DNA of 64,000 bases from Methanobacteriota archaeon (lineage in GTDB: Archaea > Thermoplasmatota > Thermoplasmata > RBG-16-68-12 > JAJISG01), in NCBI GenBank assembly GCA_030594205.1, contig JAUVFR010000004.1:34689-98688 (forward strand), in the 5' to 3' direction. The position numbers and the translations under genes are program-made. Shown here piece by piece: positions 28,098-37,051 of the stretch. The notes under the pieces are model-generated. The model ran no database searches and had not been told where the DNA came from. It was given only the letters and a program-made list of their open reading frames with translations. The stretch's first letter is position 1; each line of letters begins with the position of its first letter.

Positions 28098-28640
28098 TTG
28101 AAGACTTTCTACTTCACTCCAGGGCAGAAGCAGGAAATCCTCTCTGTTGTCGACGACTTGACCCACAAGGCAGCCCTCGAACTAGGCTTCGCAGTCGGCT
28201 GCCGAGTCTCCGAGGCTCTCGAGCTGACCGTTGAAGATGTGGACTTTGAGAAGGGCTGGGTCCGGGTTCCTGATGTGAAGAAGAAGGACCGCAGAATCGT
28301 GCCCGTTGCCCCTGGAGTTCAAGCCATCCTGAAGATGTACATCCGGGAAAGGGGGCTGAAACCGCGAGACCGGTTGTTCACGGTCTCCAGCGTGACCCTC
28401 AACAATTGGCTTCGGAGATATGCGGGAAAAGCCACAATCCAGCCCCGGCCCGAAGAGGGCAATTTGCGGTAGCATAGCCTCCGAGGGACGTTCATTCGGG
28501 AGCATCAGGATTTGCCGGTGAAGATGGTGGAACAGATGGCTGGGGATTCCTACCAGACGCTGAATGAATACTACCAGGAGTATCGGCCCGAGGATATCAA
28601 GAGGACTCTGGAGGAGAAGTGGGAGAACGACGCAAGGTAA
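28098..28640 (+). pseudogene. Small tyrosine recombinase/integrase catalytic domain interrupted by an in-frame TAG (28470-28472)
   Basis: ALELGFAVGCRVSEALELTVEDVDF...NLR[TAG]HSLRGTFIREHQDLPVKMVEQMAGDSYQTLNEYYQEYRPEDIKRTLEEKWENDAR; box II HxLR lies just after the TAG; frame otherwise continuous to TAA at 28638. Confidence 0.8.
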
Positions 28641-28670
28641 ATCTACGGGGTCCGGACCGAGCTAATACGG

Positions 28671-29036
28671 TTGGCAACTGACAGGCCAATGGAAGAGGCT
28701 AGGCTGCTCATTGAAGACATCCAACGGCCCAGGTACCCGTTCATCGAAACGGTCATGGGACGACCCCTAGTGCTGATTCCCGAATTGAGCACCAGAGAGG
28801 AGCTCCTCCTTGTTCTATACGATTCGCACTCGTGGAGCGGTACTGTATCCCTTCAAGAAATCTATGAGGCTCTTGACAGGAGAACCAAGAGTGCAGTCAG
28901 AAATGCTGTTCATCGTCTCAGAGCGGCTCGGAAAGTGGAAGGTAGTGCAGGTCAAGGCTATGCCCTAACCAGGACGGGGCTCCAAGAAGCCATCAAGGTC
29001 GTACGAAAGGTCACAGAGGAGAACGACCACGGCTGA
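28671..29036 (+). CDS. Small winged-helix-like protein
   Basis: LSTREELLLVLYDSHSWSGTVSLQEIYEALDRRTKSAVRNAVHRLRAARKVEGSAGQGYALTRTG; TTG start, alternative ATG at 28689. Confidence 0.55.
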   Translation: MATDRPMEEARLLIEDIQRPRYPFIETVMGRPLVLIPELSTREELLLVLYDSHSWSGTVSLQEIYEALDRRTKSAVRNAVHRLRAARKVEGSAGQGYALTRTGLQEAIKVVRKVTEENDHG

Positions 29037-29216
29037 GGTGTCGCCAACTCGCCTCGAGAATTCATGAAAATCCTGACTGAGGTCCTCCATACCAAATTGC
29101 CTTCACCTCCGATCAAAGTTGACATCCGATGGAGAAGGGAACCATAGCTTGGCCAGTGCCCTGTCTATGTCAACAAGAAAAAGAAAAGAGAAAGAGGGGG
29201 CAGATTTCCAGCCGCT

Positions 29217-29546
29217 TTGCCTATGGAACCTTTATTCCTCTGGGACCCTTTCTTCGATTGGGACGAGAGGATGACCGCGGAGAACGTCACGCACCTCGTC
29301 GGCTTGTGCAAGGACTTCGTTCTCGCCATGCTGCGGACGGAGGAAGCCGTCTCTCGAATGGATGAGGACCTCACGACGGAGGAGATGAAAGAGGCGTTGG
29401 GGGAGGTTCTCGGTTGGATCCAGGAGACGGATGAAATCCCGGAGAACTCCTTTACGCGGGAACTCGCGCGAGAGATCATCGGGCAACTCTCGAGCGTCGT
29501 GGTCCTGAAGGACTACAAGGGCTCGGCCGACCGCTACATCGCCTAG
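29217..29546 (+). CDS. Conserved-looking hypothetical protein, acidic alpha-helical
   Basis: ORF immediately upstream of larC, same strand; MTAENVTHLVGLCKDFVLAMLRTEEAVSRMDEDLTTEEMKEALGEVLGWIQ. Confidence 0.65.
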   Translation: MPMEPLFLWDPFFDWDERMTAENVTHLVGLCKDFVLAMLRTEEAVSRMDEDLTTEEMKEALGEVLGWIQETDEIPENSFTRELAREIIGQLSSVVVLKDYKGSADRYIA

Positions 29547-29556
29547 AGGCAGTCCC

Positions 29557-30792
29557 GTGGCCGGCGTGCTCCTCCTGGACCCGTCGCTGGCCGGCATCAG
29601 CGGAAACATGCTCATCGGCTGTCTGCTGGACCTGGGGGCGGACCGCGGGTCGCTGGACGCTCTCATCCAGACTGTGTCGGAGGACACGGGACAGCCCGTC
29701 GGCCTGGAGGTGAAGGGCGTCCACCGCGCGGGACTGCGTGCCCAGTGGGCAGATTGGTCTCTGCCCACAAAGGAAGGCGAGAGGTCAGGTTCCGAGTTCC
29801 TTGCCGTCCTCAAGGAGACCAGCTCGGGCCTCACCCTGACCGACCAGGCTCGGGAGGTCGCGCTGCGGACGGGCGACATCCTCGTGGAGAGCGAGGGCGA
29901 GGTCCACGGGAGGGACCCCGATGCCACGCTCTTCCATGAGTTGGGATCGCTGGATACCCTTTTGGACCTCCTGGGAACCGTGACCCTGCTCGACGACCTG
30001 GACCTCTTGGACGGAAGGACCCAGATCGTCTCAACCCCCGTTGCGGTCGGAAGAGGGGCAGTGGAGTCCCGGCACGGGCGCCTGCCGGTCCCTCCCCCCG
30101 TGACGGCCGAGATCCTGACCGCCTACTCAATCCCCTTTCACATGACGCCCGTGGACGGTGAATTCGCGACGCCGACGGGGGTGGCCCTGTTGGCCGCGCT
30201 GGTGGACAGTTTCGATCCGACCTTTACCATGCGGGCGGAGGCCATCGGCTACGGGGCAGGGGGCCGAGAGGTCGCAGGCCTCCCGAACGTCCTGCGAGCC
30301 ATGATGGGTAAGATCGGGCCGCCAGGGGAGGAGGTCATCTCGGTCCTGGAGACCAACCTTGACGACGTGACAGGAGAGGTTCTGGGGCACCTCGCCCAGC
30401 GCCTGACGGAAGCTGGGGTGCTGGACTTCCACCTGTTGCCCACGGTGACGAAGAAGAACCGTCCGGGACACCTCCTCCAGGTCTTCAGTCCACCTGGGAT
30501 GGAGGATCGGATCGTCGGCCTGATCCAACGAGAAACGGGGACGTTGGGGGTTCGGGTGAACTACACCCAGCGTCGGATGGTCCTCGAGCGGGAAATGAAA
30601 ACGCTCGAAGTACCGGCGCTCGAGGGGGCAAAGATCCGGTTTAAGGTCGCGCGGGACGGGCAGGGGGAGGTGCTGAACGTCAAGCCCGAGTATGAGGACG
30701 TGCGGGAGGCGGCGGAATCCCTCGGGATTCCCCTCCGGGACGCGATTCAGCAGGCCGAGGAAGTCGGCCGTCGGCTCAGGCGAAAAGGTTGA
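29557..30792 (+). CDS. larC: Nickel-pincer cofactor biosynthesis protein LarC (DUF111)
   Basis: LLLDPSLAGISGNMLIGCLLDLGAD...TPVAVGRGAVESRHGRLPVPPPVTAEIL...ETNLDDVTGEVLGHL. Confidence 0.93.
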   Translation: MAGVLLLDPSLAGISGNMLIGCLLDLGADRGSLDALIQTVSEDTGQPVGLEVKGVHRAGLRAQWADWSLPTKEGERSGSEFLAVLKETSSGLTLTDQAREVALRTGDILVESEGEVHGRDPDATLFHELGSLDTLLDLLGTVTLLDDLDLLDGRTQIVSTPVAVGRGAVESRHGRLPVPPPVTAEILTAYSIPFHMTPVDGEFATPTGVALLAALVDSFDPTFTMRAEAIGYGAGGREVAGLPNVLRAMMGKIGPPGEEVISVLETNLDDVTGEVLGHLAQRLTEAGVLDFHLLPTVTKKNRPGHLLQVFSPPGMEDRIVGLIQRETGTLGVRVNYTQRRMVLEREMKTLEVPALEGAKIRFKVARDGQGEVLNVKPEYEDVREAAESLGIPLRDAIQQAEEVGRRLRRKG

Positions 30793-30829
30793 ATCCTCCG
30801 GGCGTCGTGGTTCCGTCCTCGTGGAACCC

Positions 30830-31450
30830 GTGGCCTGCCCAACCATCAAACGGAAGGACCTAGCCATCTTTCTCCAGAATCTCGATCCGCTCCCTCATCC
30901 CAAAGACGAACTCGAGCAGTATCCCGTCCCGGCCGACATCGCCGCGGAGGTCCTCTTTCGTGCCTATGGCCACCGTGACGTCTGGCAGCGGCATGTGGCG
31001 GATCTGGGATGCGGGAACGGCGTCCTGGCCATTGGGGCGGCCTATCTCGATGCCTCCCGGATCGTGGCCTGGGATCTGGACGAGGAGGCCCTGGCGGTCG
31101 CTCGCACCAACGCGGACCGGCACGGCTTGGAGGTCGCGTTCGCCCAGGGCGACGTCCGAGACTTCAACGAGACGGTAGATACGGTGTTCATGAACCCTCC
31201 CTTCGGCGGCCAGCGAAAGCACGCCGACCGGCCCTTCCTTGCGGCGGCCCTCCAGACGGCCGGTGTCGTGTACACCTTCCATAACGCCACGACGAAGGAA
31301 TTCATCGAAAGGGAGGTGACCCGCCTGGGAGCCGTCGTGGGAGACCGGAGAACGTATAAGTTCCCGCTGCCCCATCTCCAGCCCTACCATCGAAAACGCG
31401 TGAGCGAGGTTGAGGTCGCCCACTATCGGATAGTAAAGAGGGACGCATGA
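30830..31450 (+). CDS. METTL5-like N6-adenine RNA methyltransferase
   Basis: LEQYPVPADIAAEVLFRA...VADLGCGNGVLAIGAAYL...DTVFMNPPFGGQRKHADRPFL; GTG start 30830 (alternative 30821). Confidence 0.88.
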   Translation: MACPTIKRKDLAIFLQNLDPLPHPKDELEQYPVPADIAAEVLFRAYGHRDVWQRHVADLGCGNGVLAIGAAYLDASRIVAWDLDEEALAVARTNADRHGLEVAFAQGDVRDFNETVDTVFMNPPFGGQRKHADRPFLAAALQTAGVVYTFHNATTKEFIEREVTRLGAVVGDRRTYKFPLPHLQPYHRKRVSEVEVAHYRIVKRDA

Positions 31451-32016
31451 AAGCGAAAGTCGTATTTCCAGGTCAACGGGTTGCTGTGGTTGAAGAATAC
31501 ATCCCGGGCGAGGGAACGTACGAGATCGGGGGAGACATCTATGCCTCCCAGATGGGGGAGCTGAATCTCGATCCGCAAGAGCGCGTCGCGCGGGTGCGGG
31601 GGTTCAACCCGCCCTTGGAGCTCAAGGTCGGGGACATCGTGCTCGCCAGCGTGAAGGACAGCCGCCCGAGCATGGTCATCGTCGACGTCGAGGCCGTGGA
31701 AGGGAACGAGCGGGCCGTGACCGGAAGGACGGAGGGCACCATCCACATCTCCAAGATCTCCGACCAGTACACGGAGGATGTGAAGCGAGAGATGCGGATT
31801 GCAGATCTGGTCCGGGCTCGGGTGGTCCAGGTCAAGCCTTCGCTCCAGCTGACCACCAACGAGCCACCCCTGGGCGTCGTCCGGGGCCTCTGCACGCGCG
31901 ATCGTCGGCCCATGGTGAAACAGGGTCGGCAGCTCTACTGTGAGTCCTGCGAGCGGACCGAGCCCCGGAAGGTGTCCACGGTATACGACTCCGTTGTGGG
32001 CTGGAGAAAGGATTAA
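31447..32016 (+). CDS. csl4: Exosome complex RNA-binding protein Csl4
   Basis: VVFPGQRVAVVEEYIPGEGTYEIGGDIYAS...GTIHISKISDQYTEDVKREMRIADLVRARVVQV...C-terminal Zn ribbon. Confidence 0.95.
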   Translation: MKAKVVFPGQRVAVVEEYIPGEGTYEIGGDIYASQMGELNLDPQERVARVRGFNPPLELKVGDIVLASVKDSRPSMVIVDVEAVEGNERAVTGRTEGTIHISKISDQYTEDVKREMRIADLVRARVVQVKPSLQLTTNEPPLGVVRGLCTRDRRPMVKQGRQLYCESCERTEPRKVSTVYDSVVGWRKD

Positions 32017-32057
32017 ACCAAGGCTCCGCGTAGGCCGAAATCGCAGGGGAAAGCTCC

Positions 32058-32228
32058 ATGGAGGAGAGCAGGGACGAGCTTACGGCGGAGGTCAAGCGGC
32101 TACGGGAAGAGATCGCCCAGCTTCGGGAGATGGTCGGCGCCCTGTTCGGCGTCGTGTTCGAGGACATGGGGGACGAGGAGGGTCCTGAGGAGTTCCCCAC
32201 CAGAGACGACCTGTCGATGTACAACTGA
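32058..32228 (+). CDS. Small coiled-coil protein (56 aa)
   Basis: MEESRDELTAEVKRLREEIAQLREMVGALFGVVFEDMGDEEGPEEFPTRDDLSMYN; below ORF-track length cut-off, directly downstream of csl4. Confidence 0.6.
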   Translation: MEESRDELTAEVKRLREEIAQLREMVGALFGVVFEDMGDEEGPEEFPTRDDLSMYN

Positions 32229-32307
32229 ATCCGTGTCGTCCCTGGACGCGCCGCTGGCGCGCCATTCCGCAAGGACCCGTTCCCGCCCCGGCGTTCCCTG
32301 GGGAGTC

Positions 32308-33270
32308 CTACGGGATCTTCCCTCGGAGGATGGTCTCAAGGAGGCTTGAGTCCAGGTTGCCTCCCGAGACCACGCAGACGACCCTCTCACCCTCGACCCC
32401 TCCCGTGAGCGCCGCTGCGACGGACGTGGCCCCCGCCCCTTCGACGACGATTCGATGTCGTTCCAGTAGGAGGCGAATGGTCTGCACAACTTCCTGTAAG
32501 GGGATCACCAACGCGGCCGTCAGCAACTTGCGCGCGAGGGGCCACATGTCGGGATAAAGGAGGGGGTGCCCGATGCCATCGACGAAACTCGGTTCCCGGA
32601 TGACCTGGTGGGGAGCGCCGGCAGCCAGGGACGCGGCCAAGGGAGCGGCCGTTTCCACCTCCGAGGCAAAGGACCTCACCCCCGGATCCAGGGCCGAGAG
32701 GGCGGAGGCAATCCCGGCGCTGAGTCCTCCTCCGCCGTACGGAATCACCACGGCGTCCACCCGGGGGAGGTCCTCCAGGATCTCGAGGCCGATGGTGCCG
32801 TTCCCCGCCATCACATCCGGGTCTGCGAAGGGATGGATGAAATGACCTTGGATGCCGGCGTACCGCCCTGATTGTGCGACCCGGAATGTTTCCTCCACGG
32901 GAGCGCGAACGATGTCGGCCCCCATCCGCTCCAGAGCGCCGAGTTTGGTCGCAGGGGCATCCTCGGGAACGAGGACGCTGCAGGGCAAGCCCACGTGGCG
33001 CGCATACCACGCAAGGCCTTGCGCCATATTCCCCGCGCTTACGGTCCACACGCGCTCCGTGAGCCCCTCGGCCTTCGCCTTCAGCACGGCGTTCCCCGCA
33101 CCACGCATCTTGAAGGAGCCGACAGGCTGGAGGTTTTCCAATTTCAGGTAGATGTCAGCAGGAGGGTCCTCCAAGTTGAGAGGAATCAGCGGTGTCCGGA
33201 TGGCGGTGTCGGCGATTCGCTCCTGAGCGGCCTGGATCTGCGCCAGGGGAATGGGTTCCCGGCCGCTCAT
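32308..33270 (-). CDS. PLP-dependent threonine/serine dehydratase family
   Basis: IRTPLIPLNL...LKLENLQPVGSFKMRGAGNAVLKA...VSAGNMAQGLAWYAR...VVIPYGGGGLSAGI. Confidence 0.92.
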   Translation of the reverse strand: MSGREPIPLAQIQAAQERIADTAIRTPLIPLNLEDPPADIYLKLENLQPVGSFKMRGAGNAVLKAKAEGLTERVWTVSAGNMAQGLAWYARHVGLPCSVLVPEDAPATKLGALERMGADIVRAPVEETFRVAQSGRYAGIQGHFIHPFADPDVMAGNGTIGLEILEDLPRVDAVVIPYGGGGLSAGIASALSALDPGVRSFASEVETAAPLAASLAAGAPHQVIREPSFVDGIGHPLLYPDMWPLARKLLTAALVIPLQEVVQTIRLLLERHRIVVEGAGATSVAAALTGGVEGERVVCVVSGGNLDSSLLETILRGKIP

Positions 33271-33338
33271 AGGAGGTATCGTAGCCTTCTGTCCGCAATA
33301 AAGGGGGGCGGTGACCGGATGCGGGGGAGCCTATAAGG

Positions 33339-34429
33339 ATGACTACCCTTCAGCGACACGAAGAGCGCCGCGTCAGGGAGCGCATCCCGTGGTGGAACGG
33401 CCCGAATCCGGAGACGGGGGGACGAGGCTGGGGCCGATGCCGGTCGAAGGAGGGGTTCACCGGACGGAACCTGGGATGGGGGAAGCCGCCGGGCTACCGG
33501 GGACACACGTCACAATCGTGGGGCTTGGCGCCGTCGGAGCCATCGCCGCGGAGCAGTTGACGATGGGGGGCGTGGGCTGCTTAAGGCTTGTCGATAGGGA
33601 CCTTGTGGAACGGCGGAACTTGGAGCGGCCCTCGCTGTATGAGATGGCGAACATCGGAGCCCCTAAGGCGACCGCGGCGGAGGCGCGACTCCGGCCCGTG
33701 AATCCCGAGGTTCGAGTCGAGGCCCGGGTGAAGGACCTTCATGCAGGAACGGTCAGCGAGCTCGTAGCGAACACGGACATCGTCGTCGACGGGACGGACA
33801 ACCTGGCCACGCGGTACGTCCTCAACGAGGCGTGCATACAGCAGAGGATCCCGTTCCTTTACGGCGCGGCCAGTGACGCCCTAGGGATGGTGAGTCCCCT
33901 TTCGCCCCCGAGGACGCCTTGCTTCCGGTGTCTCCTGCCGCCCCCTTCCGACGTGGGCCGGGTCGAGCCTTGCGCGACGGGCGACGCGAGAGTCGCCCCT
34001 CGAGTCGGTCAGCTGCTCGCCTCGCACGCCCTCCACTTTCTTGAAGGCGGAACCCTCCATGGAGGACTCTACCTGGTGCGAGCGGAGGTATCGGAGGTCG
34101 AGCGGCTGGAGGTTTCTCCCCGTGCGGGTTGCCTCGCGTGCCAGCAGCGAGCGCAGGAATTCCTCGTCAGGCCAGAGGGGCCCACCGTCGTCCAACTCTG
34201 CGGGGGCAACGCCGTTTCGCTTGACCCCGGATGGAGAAGGACGATTCGGCTCGCCGATCTAGCTGCCCGGCTTGCCCCTTTCGGCCGGGTCCGTCTCACC
34301 CCGTACCTGGTCTCACTCGAAGTTCCGCCATACGATCTCTCCGTCTTTCCGGACGGCCGTGCGATTGTCCGGGGGGCCCGGTCCCCGCAGGCCGCGCAGG
34401 CCCTCTACCGGCGGTACGTGGGGCGGTAG
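33339..34429 (+). CDS. E1-like ThiF/HesA/MoeB family protein; N-terminus likely frameshifted at a G run near 33416-33421
   Basis: VTIVGLGAVGAIAAEQLTMGGVGCLRLVDRDLVERRNLERPSLYEM...VDGTDNLATRYVLNEACI...CFRCLLPP; N-terminal MTTLQRHEERRVRERIPWWNGPNPETGG lies in a different frame. Confidence 0.8.
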
Positions 34430-34459
34430 GCGACCCGCCAACCGTTATATGGCCCCATC

Positions 34460-35125
34460 GTGCTCAATGAGGTGATTACGGTGGCGAAGGGAACGCTCCT
34501 CCTGAGTGGCGGGATTGACAGTCCCGTTGCCGGTCATCTCATGGCGACGGAGGGCACGGACATCCTCGCGCTGCACTGCTCGCTCGAGCCTTTCACCGAC
34601 AACGCCCCTGAGGAGAAGTCTCGAAGAATTGCCGAAACGCTCGGGTTCTCCGCCTTCTACGTCGCCCACCTTGGGGATGCCTTAGCCGAGATCGCCCGGA
34701 AGGCCCGTCAACGCTACTACTTCGTCCTGTCCAAACGGCTGATGTTCCGGGTGGCCGAAGCGCTGGCGCACCGTCAGGCAGCGAAGTTTCTCATTACGGG
34801 AGAGAGCCTCGGTCAGGTGTCCAGCCAGACGCTTTGGAACCTTCGGGCCATCGAGGCCGCCGTGGATCTCCCGGTGTACCGACCCCTCATCGGCTGGGAC
34901 AAGATGGACATCGTGCGCGAAGCCGAGGCGATCGGCACGTACCCTATCTCGGTGGGTCCCGAAGTCTGCGACGTCCTAGGCCCCGCCCACCCTACGACCC
35001 GGGCCAAGCTGGAGGTCGTGGAGGCCGAAGAGACAAGGCTCCACTACGACGCGCTCCTCGAGGGCTCGCTGGCGACACTGAAGGAGGCGACCCTCGCCGC
35101 CCCTCCCGCGGCGCAAGCTAAATAG
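34460..35125 (+). CDS. ThiI-like PP-loop sulfurtransferase (lacking THUMP domain)
   Basis: TLLLSGGIDSPVAGHLMA...FLITGESLGQVSSQTLWNLRAIEAAVDLPVYRPLIGWDKMDIV. Confidence 0.88.
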   Translation: MLNEVITVAKGTLLLSGGIDSPVAGHLMATEGTDILALHCSLEPFTDNAPEEKSRRIAETLGFSAFYVAHLGDALAEIARKARQRYYFVLSKRLMFRVAEALAHRQAAKFLITGESLGQVSSQTLWNLRAIEAAVDLPVYRPLIGWDKMDIVREAEAIGTYPISVGPEVCDVLGPAHPTTRAKLEVVEAEETRLHYDALLEGSLATLKEATLAAPPAAQAK

Positions 35126-35152
35126 ACGCCCGGCGATTGATGGTCGCTCCTT

Positions 35153-35434
35153 ATGAGCTATTTCATGATGCGACCGTGTCGAACCGCCGCGGCCTATGTG
35201 GCCACCCTCAGGAAACACCTCGTCCTGAACCTGGGGGAAGCTCGGGACGCCTTGGCCGAGAAGGGCTTTCACATCACGGACTGCGGGGTCCTGCTCCTGA
35301 TCCACGACGAGCCCGAGAGGACCCTCTACAAGACAGGCCGCATCCTGGTCAAGGGGGGCCAAGAACCCGACGCGCGACGGGCCGTGGAGGAGATTTACGA
35401 CCGATTGGAGATTACAGAGCGGTTGGCCGCGTAG
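35153..35434 (+). CDS. Hypothetical protein
   Basis: ORF with coding-like composition directly upstream of nob1. Confidence 0.6.
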   Translation: MSYFMMRPCRTAAAYVATLRKHLVLNLGEARDALAEKGFHITDCGVLLLIHDEPERTLYKTGRILVKGGQEPDARRAVEEIYDRLEITERLAA

Positions 35435-35452
35435 ATCCCGCCGGGGTGCCCT

Positions 35453-35920
35453 GTGAAGCTCGTTCTCGATACCTCCGCGATTCTCTCCGGCATGGACTTC
35501 GCGGGGGAGGTGTACGTTCCCTCTGGCGTCCTCCAAGAAGCGCGAAAGAGCGGCCTGGACCCGCGTCTGGAAGCGGTGCTGGAAACGAAAAGCCGAGTCT
35601 TTGAGCCACGCAACCGAGACTTGCGGGCTGTGTCCCAAGCGTCCCTCGAAACGGGGGACGACGCCAGCCTCTCGCAGACGGATCAGGAAGTCCTCGCCCT
35701 GGCCCTGCAGCTGGAAGCCGCGGTCGTGACCGATGACTACGCCATCCAGAACGTGGCCGCGCGATTGGGCCTCCGGTACCAGCCCGCCCTGCTCCCCGGG
35801 ATTCGCAGACGGGTGGATTGGTCCTTTCGCTGTCGGGGTTGCGGACGATACTGGCCCCAGACCTTGGAGGCGTGTCCTGTCTGTGGGGCCGAGGTGCGAC
35901 GGTACCGACGCCGTGCCTAG
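35453..35920 (+). CDS. nob1: rRNA endonuclease Nob1 (PIN domain + zinc ribbon)
   Basis: LVLDTSAILSGMDF...LSQTDQEVLALALQLEAAVVTDDYAIQNVAARLGL...CRGCGRYWPQTLEACPVCG. Confidence 0.93.
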   Translation: MKLVLDTSAILSGMDFAGEVYVPSGVLQEARKSGLDPRLEAVLETKSRVFEPRNRDLRAVSQASLETGDDASLSQTDQEVLALALQLEAAVVTDDYAIQNVAARLGLRYQPALLPGIRRRVDWSFRCRGCGRYWPQTLEACPVCGAEVRRYRRRA

Positions 35921-36699
35921 TGCCCGAACCGACGTCGGCGCATCTGGTAGGAACGGATCGCCCGGAGGAAATCGATTTTCCGAAAGCCGGGCCAGAAGAC
36001 GTCGACAAAGTACAGTTCGCTGTACGCGAGCTGCCACAATAGGAAGTTGCTGATGCGTGTCTCCCCCGATGTGCGCAGGATCAGATCGGGGTCGGGGAGG
36101 TCCCCCGTGTAAAGCCGCTTGGCGAACACGTCCTCGTCGATCTCGTCCAGAGAGATGCGCCCCTCCATGGCGTCCTCCACCAGGCCTCGTATCGCGTCGA
36201 GGATCTCCTCACGCCCGCCGTAGGCGACGGCGAGATTGAACAGATAGGAATCGTAGTCGGCCGTTCGCTCCTCCACGTATCGGATCGCGTCCTGAACCTC
36301 CGACGGAAGGCGTTCGGTCTGGCCGAGAACGCGGATGCGTATCCGATTCTCGTGGACCCGTTTGTCGTCACCGGCCCGACGGAAATTCTTCGCGAAGAGG
36401 CTCATCAGATCATCGAGTTCCCCATCGTCCCGGTTCAGGTTCTCCGTGGAGAAGGCATAGACCGTTAGGATGCGGATATCCAGGTCCATGCACCACTCCA
36501 AGACCTCCTCCAGCTTCTCCCGTCCTCGATCGTGGCCGTCCGCGGAACTCAGACCCACCTCCTCCGCGAACCGGCGGTTCCCATCCATGATGATGGCGAG
36601 GTGATGGGGCACGGGGGCTTCGAGGACCTCCCGCATGAGCTTCTTCTCGTAGGCTTGGTAGGCCGCCTCTGAGATAACCCGGGCAATCTCTGCCGCCAT
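35917..36699 (-). CDS. uppS: cis-Prenyltransferase / polyprenyl diphosphate synthase
   Basis: HHLAIIMDGNRRFAEEVGL...LTVYAFSTENLNR...DLILRTSGETRISNFLLWQLAYSELYFVDVFWPGF. Confidence 0.95.
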   Translation of the reverse strand: MAAEIARVISEAAYQAYEKKLMREVLEAPVPHHLAIIMDGNRRFAEEVGLSSADGHDRGREKLEEVLEWCMDLDIRILTVYAFSTENLNRDDGELDDLMSLFAKNFRRAGDDKRVHENRIRIRVLGQTERLPSEVQDAIRYVEERTADYDSYLFNLAVAYGGREEILDAIRGLVEDAMEGRISLDEIDEDVFAKRLYTGDLPDPDLILRTSGETRISNFLLWQLAYSELYFVDVFWPGFRKIDFLRAIRSYQMRRRRFGH

Positions 36700-36729
36700 G
36701 GCCGTTACGTTGAAGCCATGGGTCGGACT

Positions 36730-37045
36730 TTAGCTTTGCGATTTCAGCCCGTGCGTCTCGCCGGGCGCCAAGACGACGACCTCACTGCGGGTCTTCTCGG
36801 ATACAGACGCACGGATTGCCTGCGGGTCTTGCTCGATCGCGGCGAAGGTGTTGTAGTGCATGGGGCTGACCCGATGGACCGCGAGAAGTTCCGTTGCCTT
36901 GGTGGCCTCCCGGAGGCCGACCACCGAGATCTCGCAGATGGCCACCAGAGGGACGTCTAGTCGCGAGGCGATGGCGTCTCCGAAGTGATCCCCGTGAGCG
37001 TGGGTCAGAAACGTAGTGGTATGCGTATCACCATAGGGTGCCGGT
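36730..37045 (-). pseudogene. Remnant of UPF0173-type metallo-beta-lactamase fold hydrolase (N-terminus missing, internal deletion)
   Basis: FLTHAHGDHFGDAIASRLDVPLVAICEISVVGLREATKATELLAVHRVSPMHYNTFAAIEQDPQAI...VVVLAPGET; the early THxHGDHxGDA block is joined almost directly to the late P-MHYNTFxxIEQDP block. Confidence 0.7.
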
Positions 37046-37051
37046 TTACGC

